Origin: Gautieria morchelliformis
Lineage: Eukaryota; Basidiomycota; Agaricomycetes; Gomphales; Gomphaceae
NCBI GenBank assembly: GCA_015179125.1
Contig: WHVA01000285.1
Location: forward strand, 81,251 to 145,250
Direction: 5' to 3'
DNA: 64,000 nt
Below the pieces are notes generated by a model that was given only the letters and a program-made list of their open reading frames with translations, did no database searches and was not told where the DNA came from. Shown here in pieces: positions 43,735 through 54,397 of this stretch. The translations under genes were made by a program, and so were the position numbers. Numbering within the stretch: position 1 is the stretch's first letter; the number at the start of each line of letters is the position of its first letter.

Positions 43735-45122
43735 TCACCCGCCTCTTCGTAAAAGCCACCACACTCCAATACCCATACCGAAAAGAATGCCGATGGCGCG
43801 CAGTACAATTACGACAACCAGTGCCTTGCGTACAGCTGCATAAAAAGCGTTCAAAGCCGTGCCGGCCCAGTTTATCCTAAGGTGATATAGTAAGCCCCCG
43901 AGTCCTGTGGTGAAACACCTTACGCACCGTTTGTCGTTGCTGCCACCAGACACTACACTAGCTTCCCATCCGCGCACTACATCGCGGTATCGCTTACCGA
44001 ATACCCTAAGCAGCATGTCAAACAATGCTCAAAACACGAATACATGTTCAAACCATATCCAGAAGTTAACATCCGGGTATGAAAATCGCGGAAATACAGA
44101 ACTGACAGACGGAAGTCTCAGCACCCGGGGGGGAAAGGGTTGACTATTCCATGAACACGCACGTCATTGAAGGAGCTGAGGCAAGTCCCATGACTCCATC
44201 ACTGTTGTCTGAACAATGCGTGATAAAAGGGCAGTCGGAAAGCGGCCCAGATGCTTGCTTACCTCGAACTAACGGTGCATGCATGCACACAAGCAGGTCG
44301 AGAGTCATTCCGAGAGTCAAACCCCAAAGCTTCAGTTCTCTGGGCCGTCGTATGGTGCTATCCTGCTCCTGGCGTTTGGGTTCTTGTTTCATGGGACGGT
44401 CCAAGATGAGTGCCGAAAACTGCATGCTTCCGACAAGGACGCGAACGAGAATTCTTATCCACGAATGTCGAGGAGCCATGCGAGAAGCGACGTCCACAGT
44501 CACGTTAGAGAAAGTGGGGTCCTGGATCGATAATTTCGAGAGGGGAATCCAGTGGAGTGTGGTTTCCACAGGGGGATCAGTCAGTGTGTCTGCCGGAGTT
44601 ACCTGGAGAAATACTAGCGCAACACAGGCTGAGCAGTCTGATCGTATAGAACTTAAACAGGCAAACACACCAAAGGGTGACAAGATCATAAGAAGCCGTT
44701 TACCAAGTGAGGTAGTAATCTCTCTGTCGTCGAGCTGTCCGACGCAAATGAAGTCACGCTCTGCCAAATCGAGGCCGATTTCCTCCCAAGTTTGCCTCAT
44801 GGCTATGGACGGAATAAGCAATAAATAATCCGAAAAGCCATATATACGTTACCGGTATATAAGCCACCTTCGTCTCCATCTTCCATCCTCCCACCAGGAA
44901 ACGCAACATGAGCCTCCTTTGCAGCACGAGTTGCCTCTGTTCCGTCTCCTTTTTCCCTGTGCAAGAACAAAATCTCTGCGCGTGCACCTCTAGCATTGAC
45001 CCAGTCAAGCTGGAAGAACTCGGCCAAACCAGGTGGTTTTGACGAGCGGGGGGAGTCTGAGTATCCTGGAGGCGGAACCACTCGTAAAATAATAGCTACT
45101 GCAGCCCGACGAGGCTCTGCAT
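43735..45122 (-). CDS. Nudix hydrolase with C-terminal membrane segment
   Basis: AEPRRAAVAIILRVVPPPGY opens the readable domain. AKEAHVAFPGGRMEDGDEGG leads across an intron to AMRQTWEEIGLDLAERDFIC; together these form the Nudix box GG(x5)E..(x7)..W EE(I)G, with REUXEE represented by RQTWEE. FICVGQLDDREITTSLGKRL follows. After about 44150 the protein continues through FPRFSYPDVNFWIW and a VFGKRYRDVVRGWEAS exon to INWAGTALNAFYAAVRKALV and the hydrophobic segment VVVIVLRAIGILFGMGIGVW, stopping at 43735. The Nudix core resembles CoA or NADH diphosphatases. The terminal membrane helix is uncommon. The true 5' end is uncertain: no in-frame ATG precedes AEPRR nearby, and the frame stays open upstream to about 45240. 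Confidence 0.78.
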
Positions 45123-45777
45123 GCAAATGAGCCGCCAGCTCTTCACAAGATGAAAAGACATACGTGTAGGAGGAGAAGAAATCAAACGAGGCGGCGTCGA
45201 ACGTATTTTGTGGAGAGCATGAGCAAGGTGAGTGATTACAACCTGGTCGTCTGCGGATCCGAGGTTAGAATCCTAGAGAAAGCAACGGCGCACTGGAGAA
45301 TATATCTTACTACTATCGTCGGACATGCGTCCAGTGAGTATTCGTACAATGCTACGGGCTCTCAGAGCGTGGCAAGCTGGCTGTTCAGTCTGAGAGTATG
45401 CGACAACCGAGCCTGCGTCGGCCGTCCGGCGGCTCCTTTCGCGGGAACGCGTGTCAACGCTTACGATAAATTTACATAATTGCCTTGGCTGCCAACCTGG
45501 ACGCTCAGATCCAAGTGGACTAAGTCGAAAATGGCAATAGCGCTTACTGCAAACGACTCAGTGCCTGGCGACGATTGTATTTGGCGGCTAATTCGGGCAA
45601 GGAAAATTGGACACAAAATATATCATTTCAGTGATACGCTGCTCACACTTATTCCATTCAGGAAACAACCTAAAGTTGTAAGTTTGTCCTACACAGGGGT
45701 GATGCATGATGCTTGGGATCCTCAGTTCATGATGAGGCGAAACGAGGCTAGCCTGCCTCCACTGAATTACTCACCCA
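45123..45777. other. intergenic region with unassigned short frames
   Basis: Holds the 5' end of the Nudix gene and about 580 bp where only short plus-strand frames occur (45210-45479 and 45480-45803). They show no family resemblance. A small multi-exon gene on the plus strand cannot be excluded. Confidence 0.35.
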
Positions 45778-47275
45778 TTACCACCCATGCTCGCGCATGC
45801 TAATAACACTGTCCCTTGCAGATTCGACTAGTGTTTTGTACTGTAAGCCTAGTTTCTGAACCTTTTCCGACTTGAATGTCCACCGCGGTTTGCCTTCGTC
45901 TATTTCGCCTGGCAGCCCTCGGGGGATGTCTCGCAAGGTGGGCGTTGTAGTATTGATGGCATCATCTGACAAGACATCAATTCATAGGGCCATTAGTACA
46001 TCACGGTTAAACCTACATATAAGCTGCCAAGACGCAGCGCCTGCGAGGGCGTCAAGTTATATTTCGACTACGCATATTTCACTCACCAGCGGATGCGATA
46101 ATGCGTTGGCCAGCGGCCTCATCCCGTTCCATGGCGAGGACATGACACTCAGCAACATCTCTGACATCAACCCAGTTTCCGAACGTGGCACCTGGTGTTT
46201 TCTCATGCGATAGACCGTCATACAACTGGGCCAATGAGTAGCTCAGCTTCTCCCGGGACTCTACCTGGAATGACTGTTACGAATGTCTCAAAAAGTACGT
46301 CCAAGACCTACTTTATGGATAACTGGCTAGAGATGACGATGTCAGCATTCTTGACACAAATTATATAACTGGACCTTACACCGATGACCTGTCTTCTCAA
46401 TCAGACGCAGAAAGGCATGCAAGGAATGTCTTACCAATGTCGGCAAGACAGTAACAAGATCAAACTTTTTGTCCTTGATAAAATCCCACGCTGCTCGTTC
46501 CGCTAGAGTTTTGGAAGCGTTATATTTTTGTAAAGGCGTCGCATCACTGCTTTCCAAAGCTTTGGGGGCAATCAGATTCCAGTCGGCCTAAGGCATTACT
46601 GTTGGGCATCGAACGGCGTAGGCATGGCTAGCAATGAACTCACCTCGGTATACACGCAAGGGTATGGCTTCGGCTCCATAAGGGTAGCTGCTGATGAAGT
46701 CACAACCACTCTCTGTACATCATTGCTGTGCATGCACGAATCAAAACGTGCCTATCACACAATTGTACTGCAAAGCACTTGCCCACGTCTGGCGACACTT
46801 CGGAGCATGGACATGGTACCGTTCACGGCCGCGCCAACGAGTTCTGTTTGAAATAACGCTCTCGCGTTCGAGAGAGCTATCGTGGGACATACCATCAGGG
46901 TTTCCAGTGAGAGGAGACGCGATATGCTGCACCGCATGAATACCCTCTAAAGCCTCGTCAAAAGCATCATCCTAAAAAGTTGATGACCCTCACGACGCCA
47001 CGCGCAGTCTTCTACTCACCGCTTCAATGTCGGGAACGATAACATACTCGAACTTCTCCAAGGAATCCTCAAAAAGGGCACAAAGGAATTCACCCTTTGT
47101 GGAGGATCGAACTGAAGCTCGAACCCTATATGGCCTATCAAGCAACTTTCGAATGACCCAAGATCCGATGAAACCCGAGCCGCCTGGCGCAGCAGAAGTG
47201 AGATATAACACAATCTCAAGACGCAAGAAGCCCACCAGTCACAAGGATTTTGGTTGGTGCTTGGGTGGGCCGCAT
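45778..47275 (-). CDS. NAD(P)-dependent reductase, dihydroflavonol-reductase/GRE2 type
   Basis: Extended SDR. The start at 47275 gives [14 protein letters not shown], joined across an intron to [14 protein letters not shown], completing the GxxGxxG cofactor motif. Then come [66 protein letters not shown], the catalytic [18 protein letters not shown] (YxxxK), [28 protein letters not shown] and, at the end, [20 protein letters not shown]. This motif order is that of methylglyoxal/dihydroflavonol-type reductases; the substrate is unknown. At least six introns. The stop lies next to HGW at 45778-45780. Confidence 0.87.
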
Positions 47276-48013
47276 ATGTAAAACAAGAAGATCGGGCGCT
47301 TGAAGCTCGTTCGGGAGTCTGCCACATGTGGATGGCACATTGCTTCAGAGCCAGACTATGATCGAGCAGCTAGCAGACTGTCATATAATGTCAACATATA
47401 TGCTATACGTTCGATAGGGTCCAGAGCAGGCTTGAGAAAGCACCATTGGCAGAACTACTTACTTTAGCGGATTCTGCAGTCTGCGCGAGGAGTAGAGTGA
47501 ATTTGTTGTAAATAATTCATGTTGCGTCGTCCTTTGCGTGTCAACTGCAGGTTGTCGAAGCTGACGTGTGTTGATCGCCAAGTGAACTTGAAGCGTGGCA
47601 GGGCCGTTGATGCGGAGTTCAATAATTTAGTGCTTTCTGTTCTCAATCCACGGTTACTTAAGGGCGCGTTCGGTAACCAGACCACGATAATCTGATCTGA
47701 AGAAATCATAAAATCTACAACTCACTCGTAACCTTGATCTTTTCTGCGTGTGATCAATATTGAATCGAGCCGAACGCACTGTAATCTTGACTTGAAATTT
47801 CCTTCGCTGACAAAGTGTGTGTATGTGCTGATAGAAGCTCGGGTACGCTACAGGAAGAGAAGGCGGATGGTGGCCTTGCTCATGATCAAGACTGTCGGAG
47901 AGGTAGTGTTACACTTTGGAAAGCACTATCTTTGTAAGCAGCTCTACCACTCCTCACTGTGGGTAGTCAACCCAATGAATCCTATTGGGTGGACCCACTG
48001 AGTATTCAGTATA
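47276..48013. other. intergenic region left of the Helitron array
   Basis: 738 bp with no recognised gene. GCGTTCGG occurs at about 47662 and its inverted copy at about 47772, but flanking symmetry is too weak to call a MITE. The last bases before 48014 are the host flank of the leftmost Helitron; the base outside its CTAG end reads T on the element strand, as expected for an A|T target. Confidence 0.35.
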
Positions 48014-48148
48014 CTAGGTGGGTACCCGCGCTTCGCGCAGGGGTGTAGGTCAAACACCTTGGTAAGGTCTAACACATCAGTAAGGTCAAGTGAATCAGTA
48101 AGGTCAAGTGCATTGGGGTAAATAGGATCATGCAAAATATATCCCTGT

Positions 48149-48349
48149 TCATATAGTATCATGAATCATGTATGCACCCATGGAACAGCCGAACATGCAG
48201 AGCTCTCTCTTGACCTCTGGGATGGCCATCCCAGCGACTCTAGACATGAAAGTGGTAATGGTCTTGACTGAATCATCAGAGATTATAAGATTGCACCTAT
48301 GGTCATAATCCACAGGTTTCAAAGCTTGTGCATTGTGAAATAGATCCAA
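48149..48349 (-). other. short open frame in Helitron D, possible captured fragment
   Basis: 66 codons without repeats (contains VDYDHRCNLIISDDSVKTIT and GMAIPEVKRELCMFG). The composition looks protein-like, unlike the flanking minisatellite, and could be a captured host exon or a remnant of another element. I do not recognise the family. Confidence 0.3.
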
Positions 48350-48494
48350 TAGTGATCTTGGGGATCCTGAATTTTGACAATGTGGTTATATTGATATGCC
48401 AGCTGATCCTCCGGTGACACTCTCACAGAACCAGAAACAATACCAAAATCAGAAATGGGGGAAGACCCAAAGTGCAGTTGGATAGCATGTCCTC

Positions 48495-49695
48495 ACACAT
48501 AATGTGTCCTCACACGTAACATGTCCTCACAGGTAGCGTGTCCCCACACGTAACGTGTCCCAACAGGTAGCATGTCCTCACACGTAACATGTCCTCACAG
48601 GTAGCGTGTCCCCACACGTAACGTGTCCCAACAGGTAGCATGTCCTCACACGTAACGTGTCCCCACCGGTAGCGTGTCCCCACCGGTAGCGTGTCCCCAC
48701 CGGTAGCGTGTCCCCACCGGTAGCGTGTCCCCACCGGTAGCGTGTCCCCACCGGTAGCGTGTCCCCACCGGTAGCGTGTCCCCACCGGTAGCGTGTCCCC
48801 ACCGTAGCGGTCCCCCCGTCCCCACCGGTAGCGTGTCCCCACCGTAGCGTGTCCCCACCGGTAGCGTGTCCCCACCGGTAGCGTGTCCCCACCGGTAGCG
48901 TGTCCCCACCGTAGCGTGTCCCCACCGGTAGCGTGTCCCCACCGGTAGCGTGTCCCCACCGGTAGCGTGTCCCCACCGGTAGCGTGTCCCCACCGGTAGC
49001 GTGTCCCCACCGGTAGCGTGTCCCCACCGGTAGCGTGTCCCCACCGGTAGCGTGTCCCCACCGGTAGCGTGTCCCCACCGGTAGCGTGTCCCCACCGGTA
49101 GCGTGTCCCCACCGGTAGCGTGTCCCCACCGGTAGCGTGTCCCCACCGGTAGCGTGTCCCCACCGGTAGCGTGTCCCACCCGTGTCCCCACCGGTAGCGT
49201 GTCCCCACCGGTAGCGTGTCCCCACCGGTAGCGTGTCCCCACCGGTAGCGTGTCCCCACCGGTAGCATGTCCCCACCGGTAGCTTGTCCCCACACATAAC
49301 GTGTCCCCACAGGAGTGTGTCCTCACACGTAACGTGTCCCCACAGGTAGCGTGTCCTCACAGGTAGGGTGTCCCCACATGTAACGTGTGCTCACAGGTAG
49401 CATGTCCCCACACGTAACATGTCCCCACACATAACTCCCCACACATAACATGTCCCACAGGTAATGTGTCCTCACATGTAATGTGTCCCCACAGGTAGCG
49501 TGTCCTCACAGGTAGGGTGTCCCCACATGTAACGTGCTCACAGGTAGCATGTCCCCACACGTAACATGTCCCCACACATAACTCCCCACACATAACATGT
49601 CCCACAGGTAATGTGTCCTCACATGTAATGTGTCCCCACAGGTAGCATGTCCTCACACGTAATGTGTCCTCACACATAACGTGTCCTCACACATA
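48495..49695. repeat. 17-bp minisatellite array, about 70 units
   Basis: Unit GTGTCCCCACCGGTAGC (17 bp) is repeated almost without change from about 48655 to 49300. On both sides lie diverged units of the same length (GTGTCCTCACACGTAAC, ATGTCCTCACAGGTAGC and similar). Each core unit has the 6-bp palindrome ACCGGT. A few units lost one to six bases (near 48805, 48840, 48905, 49170). Because 17 is not a multiple of 3, long open frames in all phases arise automatically and are not genes. Confidence 0.9.
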
Positions 49696-49777
49696 TCAGG
49701 GACATGTATCAGTATCTATTTTGAACATATATAAAATAGCAAAAGAAACCACATTTAAGCAGCTGTTGTCATTAATT

Positions 49778-50130
49778 TTAGCAAAGTCAGGATAATTTAT
49801 TGATATCTATATTTATCTTTCAAAAAAAGATAAAAAAAAAACACACTACATTAAAACAGAAGTTGTTATTAACTTTAGCAAAGTCAGAATAAGTGATTGA
49901 TATCTATTTGCGAAAAATATCAAAAAAATGTATAGGATATTTAAGTTGGTTGTTATTAAGGTTAGGAAGTTAGATTTATTGATGTCTATTTGCGAAAAAA
50001 TATCAAAAAATATACAGGATAATTAAGTTGGCTATTATTAAGGTTAGCAAGTTAGGTTTATTAATAGCTATTTGCGAAAAAATTTCAAAAAAATATACGG
50101 GACATTGAAGCAGAAGCCGGTGTCAATTCA
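49778..50130. repeat. A/T-rich tandem units of about 83-97 bp in Helitron D
   Basis: Four diverged units start near 49778, 49876, 49963 and 50045. Each begins TTAGCAAAGTCAG or a variant, continues TTTATTGATATCTATTTGCG, and ends with an A-rich run and TTAAG. Related units occur in the other Helitrons of the array. Confidence 0.7.
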
Positions 50131-50269
50131 CAGCCAAAGAAGCCCAGAGACACACAGAATGACACCAAGACCCCAGCCAAGGCAATAGTAAGCCTACCAG
50201 CACAGCCAGAACACAGGAAGACACCACTGGGGAGTGCGGTTCTGCAGCATCGCTCTCTTTATACCAAGC

Positions 50270-50489
50270 GAAGGGTCGTGCACGGACCACCCTCGCGTAT
50301 GGTCGTGACCCGGTCATGTGACCTGGAACGCTGCTGCGCAGCGTTTGTAACTCGCGGCTGCGCCACTTGCCGCTGACCTAAACAGACCGGGGGCTCGCGG
50401 CTGTGCCGCTTGCGTGCTCCGCTGACAAACTAATGACCAAGCATTGGTCAGCAGCGCCCACAACCCACTGAGCGCGTTTCACTCTTAGA
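50270..50489 (-). other. Helitron 5' terminal module (element D)
   Basis: Contains GTCATGTGAC (50313-50322), CGCTGCTGCGCAGCGTT-type palindromes, repeated GCGGCTGCGCC segments, and the TC 5' terminus at 50489-50488. It is shared with 54040-54218 and 60080-60378. Confidence 0.65.
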
Positions 50490-51248
50490 CTAGGTGGATA
50501 CCCGCGCTTCGCGCGGGGTGCAAGTCAAACGCCTTGGTAAGGTCAAACGCACCAGCAAGGTCAAACGCCTTGGGTAAATCAAACTTGGGATATGTCAAAC
50601 ACATTCGGATAAGAAAATTTCATTCAGATAAGTAAAACACATCCTATTGATTGAAAGTAGCTCTAAGTAACACATCAAGGTAGGTAATGTTATGACCATG
50701 CTGCTCGACCAACTCTGGTACCTCCATGCCTCCTCTGGCTCTATTCCGCAATGTCCACACTTTGACCTCTTGATCCCCTTGTTCATTACTATTCACACAC
50801 TTCCCCTTTTGGCTCTATTCACTGGCCTTCCCTACTTGACCCTTAGCATAGCAAGTCCAGAGCATCAGGAGATCCATTTGTTCCACTATCAATTAGACCC
50901 ACATTCCCCTTGTTCTTTTGCCTATTGATTGTTCTTAGTTCTACCTGGCACCCCCTTGTAGCTCCTCTTGTTCCTTATTAGTTACTTACTCCATTTATCC
51001 TAGTTACTTTTGCTGGCACCGGAAGTGCTTACCTCTACCTTCTGACATGTTGTATCAGCTCTTTGTATAAAACCCAGTCATGTGTGCCTCTGTTCTGCAA
51101 TCAGATAATTGACTTTGATATGTGACTCCCTTTGCACTGTTTCCTGTTCTTACCACAGCAAGTACTTGCAAGGCCTCAGTCTCTCTGGCCTCTGCCTTCC
51201 AACTCGATTTCTGATATCCAACTTAACTCAATTATTGAACCCTTACCT
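50490..51248 (-). mobile_element. Helitron 3'-end fragment C1
   Basis: 759-bp fragment starting with CTAG at 50490-50493 and the hairpin CCCGCGC-TTC-GCGCGGG (50501-50517), followed by subterminal repeats. A stretch near 50655-50685 corresponds to the last codons of the Helitron helicase (DVLLRA in place of DVLLRAP). It then runs into a truncated LTR-like sequence (50690-51248). The 5' part is missing, cut where the next element's 3' end begins. Confidence 0.65.
50690..51248. repeat. truncated LTR-like sequence inside fragment C1
   Basis: Starts TGTTATGACC and is alignable by eye with 51343-51961 over most of its length, including TTTGTATAAAACCCAGTCA. It lacks the terminal CAACA end because it is cut at 51248. 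Confidence 0.55.
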
Positions 51249-51342
51249 CTAGGTGGATACCCATGCTTCGCATGGGGGTGTAGGTCAAACACATTGGGTG
51301 AATCAAACTTGGGATAAGTCAAACACATTCCAAGGTAGGTAA

Positions 51343-51961
51343 TGTTATGACCATTGACCAACTCCAGTACCTCCACACCTCCTCCAACTCTATTCCACAA
51401 CATCCGCACTTTGACCTTTTGATCCCCTTGTTCTTTCCTATTCACATGCTTCCCCCTACGCCTCTATTCACCGGCCTTCCATACTCAACTGTCAGCACAG
51501 CAAGTCTGGATCATCAGAAGTTCCATTTGTTTTGCTATCAATTAGACCTACACACCCCTTGTTCTTTTGCACATCGTTCTTAGTTCTACCCTGCACCCCC
51601 TGGTAGTTCCTCTTGTTCCACATTAGTTACTTACTCCATGTATCCTAGTGACTTTCGCTTGCACTGGAATTGCTTACCTCTCTACCTTCTGACATGTTGT
51701 CTCAGCTCTTTGTATAAAACCCAGTCACGTATGCCTCTGTTCTACAATTAGATAATCAACTTTAATATGTGACTCCCTTTGCACTGTTTCCTATTCTTAG
51801 CAGAGCAAGTACTTGCAAGGCCTCTGTCTCTCTGACCTCCGTCTTCTAACTCGATTTCTGATATCCAACTTCACTTAATTCTTCAGTTATAATACTTGAC
51901 CTCTTCCAACTTCTGATCTCCAATCTCCAAAATACTTAGGATGATAGTTGGGGGCGCAACA
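51343..51961. repeat. LTR-like sequence (solo LTR) in Helitron C2
   Basis: About 619 bp beginning TGTTATGACC and ending GGGGGCGCAACA, so the ends are TGTT...AACA. An internal TATA-like TTTGTATAAAACCC sits about two-thirds along. No matching target-site duplication is clear (GGTAA before, TATAA after). A second, truncated copy is at 50690-51248 in the same relative position, so insertion preceded duplication of the Helitron. Confidence 0.55.
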
Positions 51962-52029
51962 TATAAGTTGAAGCCGCAGTCCTTTTAGAGCCAAACCCAA
52001 TACATAACAGGTAATGACTCTACACATTT

Positions 52030-53020
52030 CTCCCATGTCTGTGTGTCCCCTACCTCACGTGTAGCATGTCCTCACCTGTAGTTGTCATCACACTTCATCT
52101 GTCCTCACACATATCGCATCCTCACACGTAGCATGTCCTCACAGGTGGCATGTCCCCACATGCACTGTGTCCCCAAGTATAGTGTGCATAGTGTGTCCCT
52201 CAAGTATAGTGTGTGTAGTGTGTCCCTTGTTTGTAATGTGTTCCTAAGTATAGTGTGCATAGTGTGTCCCCACATGCAGCATGTGCCCAAGTACCGTGTG
52301 TGTTGCATGTCCCACATGCATAACATATCCCTCAAGTATTTTGTGTGTAGTGTGTCCCTGGTTTGTAGCATGTCCCCAAATGTAGCATGTCCCTAAATTA
52401 TAGCATGTGTGTCCCCCATGCATAGCATGTCCACATGTGTAGCATCTCCCTACACATAGTGTGTGTAGCCTCTCCCTCAAGTATAGTGTGCAAAGTGTGT
52501 CCCCCATCCATAACATGTCCCCCAAGGATAGCATGTGTAGAATGTCCCTTGTTTGTAGTGTTTTCCCCATGCATAGTGTGCGTAGTGTGTCTCTTGTTTG
52601 TACCATGTCCCCCAAGCATAGTGTGTCTGTCCCCAAGCATAGTGTATCCCACCATATAGTGTGCACATCCCCATGCATAGTGTGTGTGTGCCCATGCATA
52701 ACATGTGTGTCTCTACGCATAACATGCATGTCCCCAAGCATAGCATACGTGTCCCCATGCACAACATGCATGTCTCCACGCCTAACATGCATGTCTCCAC
52801 GCCTAACATGCATGTCTCCACACCTAACATGCATGTCTCCACGCATAACATGCATGTCTTCACGCATAACATGCATGTCACGCCTAACATGCATGTCTCC
52901 ATGCATAACATATGTGTCTCCATGCATAGCGTGCGTGTCCCCATGCATAGTGTGTGTAGCATGCCTCTCAAGTATAGCATGCATAGCATGTCCCAATGGC
53001 ATGTGTAGCATATCCCAAGG
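52030..53020. repeat. degenerate minisatellite related to the 17-bp array
   Basis: Diverged units of about 17-24 bp built on TGTCCCCAxxxATA and CATGCATGTCTCCACGCCTAA themes. The best-conserved stretch is 52745-52890 (TGCATGTCTCCACGCCTAACA, 21 bp, several near-identical copies). Open frames on both strands here are by-products of the repeats. Confidence 0.75.
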
Positions 53021-53149
53021 GCCTCAAAGTGAAGCAAGCAGAGGCTGTCTTTGCATTAACTTTTAGCAAACTCAGGGACATGTATCAATATCTATTTTGT
53101 GACATACAGATATAAATAAAATAGTAAAGGAAGCCATATTTAAGCAGCT

Positions 53150-53690
53150 GCTGTCAGTAATTTTAGCAAAGTCAGGATTATCTATTTTTTGAAAAATGTC
53201 AAAACAAATGTCCAGTACATTTAAGCTGAAGTTATTATTAATTTTAGCAGAGTCAAGATTATCTATTTTTCGAAAAATGTCAAAAAATCCACTGTATGGA
53301 GCTGTTGTCAATTTTCACAAAGTCAGGATAATTTATTGACATCTATTTGTGAAAAAATGCCAAAAAAGTACAGAAGCTGTTATTAATGCCCAGCCCAAGC
53401 CAGAGAAGCCCAGAGACTGACAGAGAAACCCAGAGCCCAGGCAAAGCCATAGTAAGCCAGCCACCAGTATAGCCAGAGAAGGAGTGCCTGGCAGCTTTAC
53501 AGTAAATAAAACAACAAAACAAACTACATTTAAAAGTAGAACCTATTGTCATTAATTTTAGAGGAAACTTATTGATGTCAATTTTCGAAAAAAACCTGAA
53601 AAATATATATATAAAAATACTTTTTTTCAGCACAGTCTTGGGATTTTATTTAAATCAATTTTCGAAGAAATTCACAAAAATATAAAGCAC
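53150..53690. repeat. A/T-rich tandem units in Helitron C2
   Basis: Repeated segments containing TTTTAGCAAAGTCAGGAT and TATTTTTCGAAAAATGTCAA, similar to the units at 49778-50130 in element D. Confidence 0.6.
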
Positions 53691-54039
53691 ATGTGACAAT
53701 ACAATATGATCAAAAAAAAAATGGAATGAATAAAATTACAAACACAAATAAAATAAAATACATGGGAATGCATTAAAAAAGGGATATTACCTACCAACAG
53801 AAAGCCAGTCAAGCCAATAGATAGCCAGCCAAACAAAGCAATAGACTGCCAGCCAACCAAAGCAATACACAGCCAGCCAGCTAAAGGAGGAGACACCAGA
53901 GAGCGCAGCAGACAGCAGACAGCGCAGACACAGCAGAGAGCAGACAAAGCAGTGAGCACACAGCAGACAGAGCAGACAGTAGAGAGAGGAATTGCTGGTC
54001 GGGCAGATTCCTGGCGTTCCACCCTACCGAACTGCCTTT

Positions 54040-54218
54040 ATATACCGCACGCGCGTGTTGTGCACGGACCATGCGTGAACGGGTCACGTGACCACGGACG
54101 CTGCTGCGCAGCGTTCATTGCTCGCGGCTGCGCCGCTCGCCGCTGACCTAATTTTTATGTAATATTATTTGTCAGCGGCACCCACAACCTCCCACCGAGC
54201 TGCTTTCATATAGTGTAA
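54040..54218 (-). other. Helitron 5' terminal module (element C2)
   Basis: Contains GTCACGTGAC (54083-54092), GCTGCTGCGCAGCGTT, GCGGCTGCGCCGCTCGCCGC, and a terminal stretch that reads TATATGAAAGCAGC on the element strand. Shared with the modules at 50270 and 60080. Confidence 0.65.
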
Positions 54219-54397
54219 CTAGGTGGGTACCCGCGCTTCGCGCGGGGGTGCAAGTCAAACGCCTCGGTAAGGTCAAACGCATCAGTAAGTCTAATGCATC
54301 GGTAAGTCTAATGCATCGGTAAGTCTAACATATCAGTAAGGTCAAGTGCATTGGGGAAAATCAAAGTAATCAATTTGCATCAAGTAGATATCAGAAA

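Larger units (their letters stand above)
48014..50489 (-). mobile_element. non-autonomous Helitron D
   Basis: 2.48-kb element on the minus strand. Its 3' end is CTAG at 48014-48017, with a GC-rich hairpin (48025-48042, one bulged base) 7 nt inside. Its 5' end TCTAAGAGTGAAA starts at 50489, directly abutting the CTAG of the next element. From 5' to 3' it holds a GC-rich palindromic module (50270-50489), A/T-rich tandem units (49778-50130), a 17-bp minisatellite (48495-49695), a short open frame (48149-48349) and subterminal repeats of the GGTAAGGTCAA type (48060-48115). No Rep or helicase is encoded. Confidence 0.8.
51249..54218 (-). mobile_element. non-autonomous Helitron C2 with nested LTR
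   Basis: 2.97-kb element. The 3' end is CTAG at 51249-51252 with hairpin CCCATGC-TTC-GCATGGG (51260-51276). The 5' end lies at 54218, immediately next to the CTAG of element B. It contains an LTR-like sequence (51343-51961), a degenerate minisatellite (52030-53020), A/T-rich tandem units (53150-53690) and the GC-rich 5' module (54040-54218). The architecture parallels element D, so the two are paralogues. No intact gene. Confidence 0.7.

Noticed and set aside
44151-44828. 225-codon plus-strand frame
   Set aside because: Antisense of the Nudix gene, which has a clear Nudix box and sensible introns.
47656-47785. Possible MITE with GCGTTCGG inverted ends
   Set aside because: Only 8 bp of symmetry and no target-site duplication visible.
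48510-49360. Three overlapping open frames of 226-266 codons rich in RYRWGHATGGDTLP
   Set aside because: They are translations of the 17-bp minisatellite in three phases; the array has no stops in those phases by chance. No start context, signal peptide or non-repeat domain.
48495-49695. CRISPR-like regular repeat
   Set aside because: Repeats are contiguous with no unique spacers, and the DNA is eukaryotic.
52244-53066. Long Cys/Met/His-rich open frames on both strands
   Set aside because: By-products of the degenerate minisatellite in Helitron C2.
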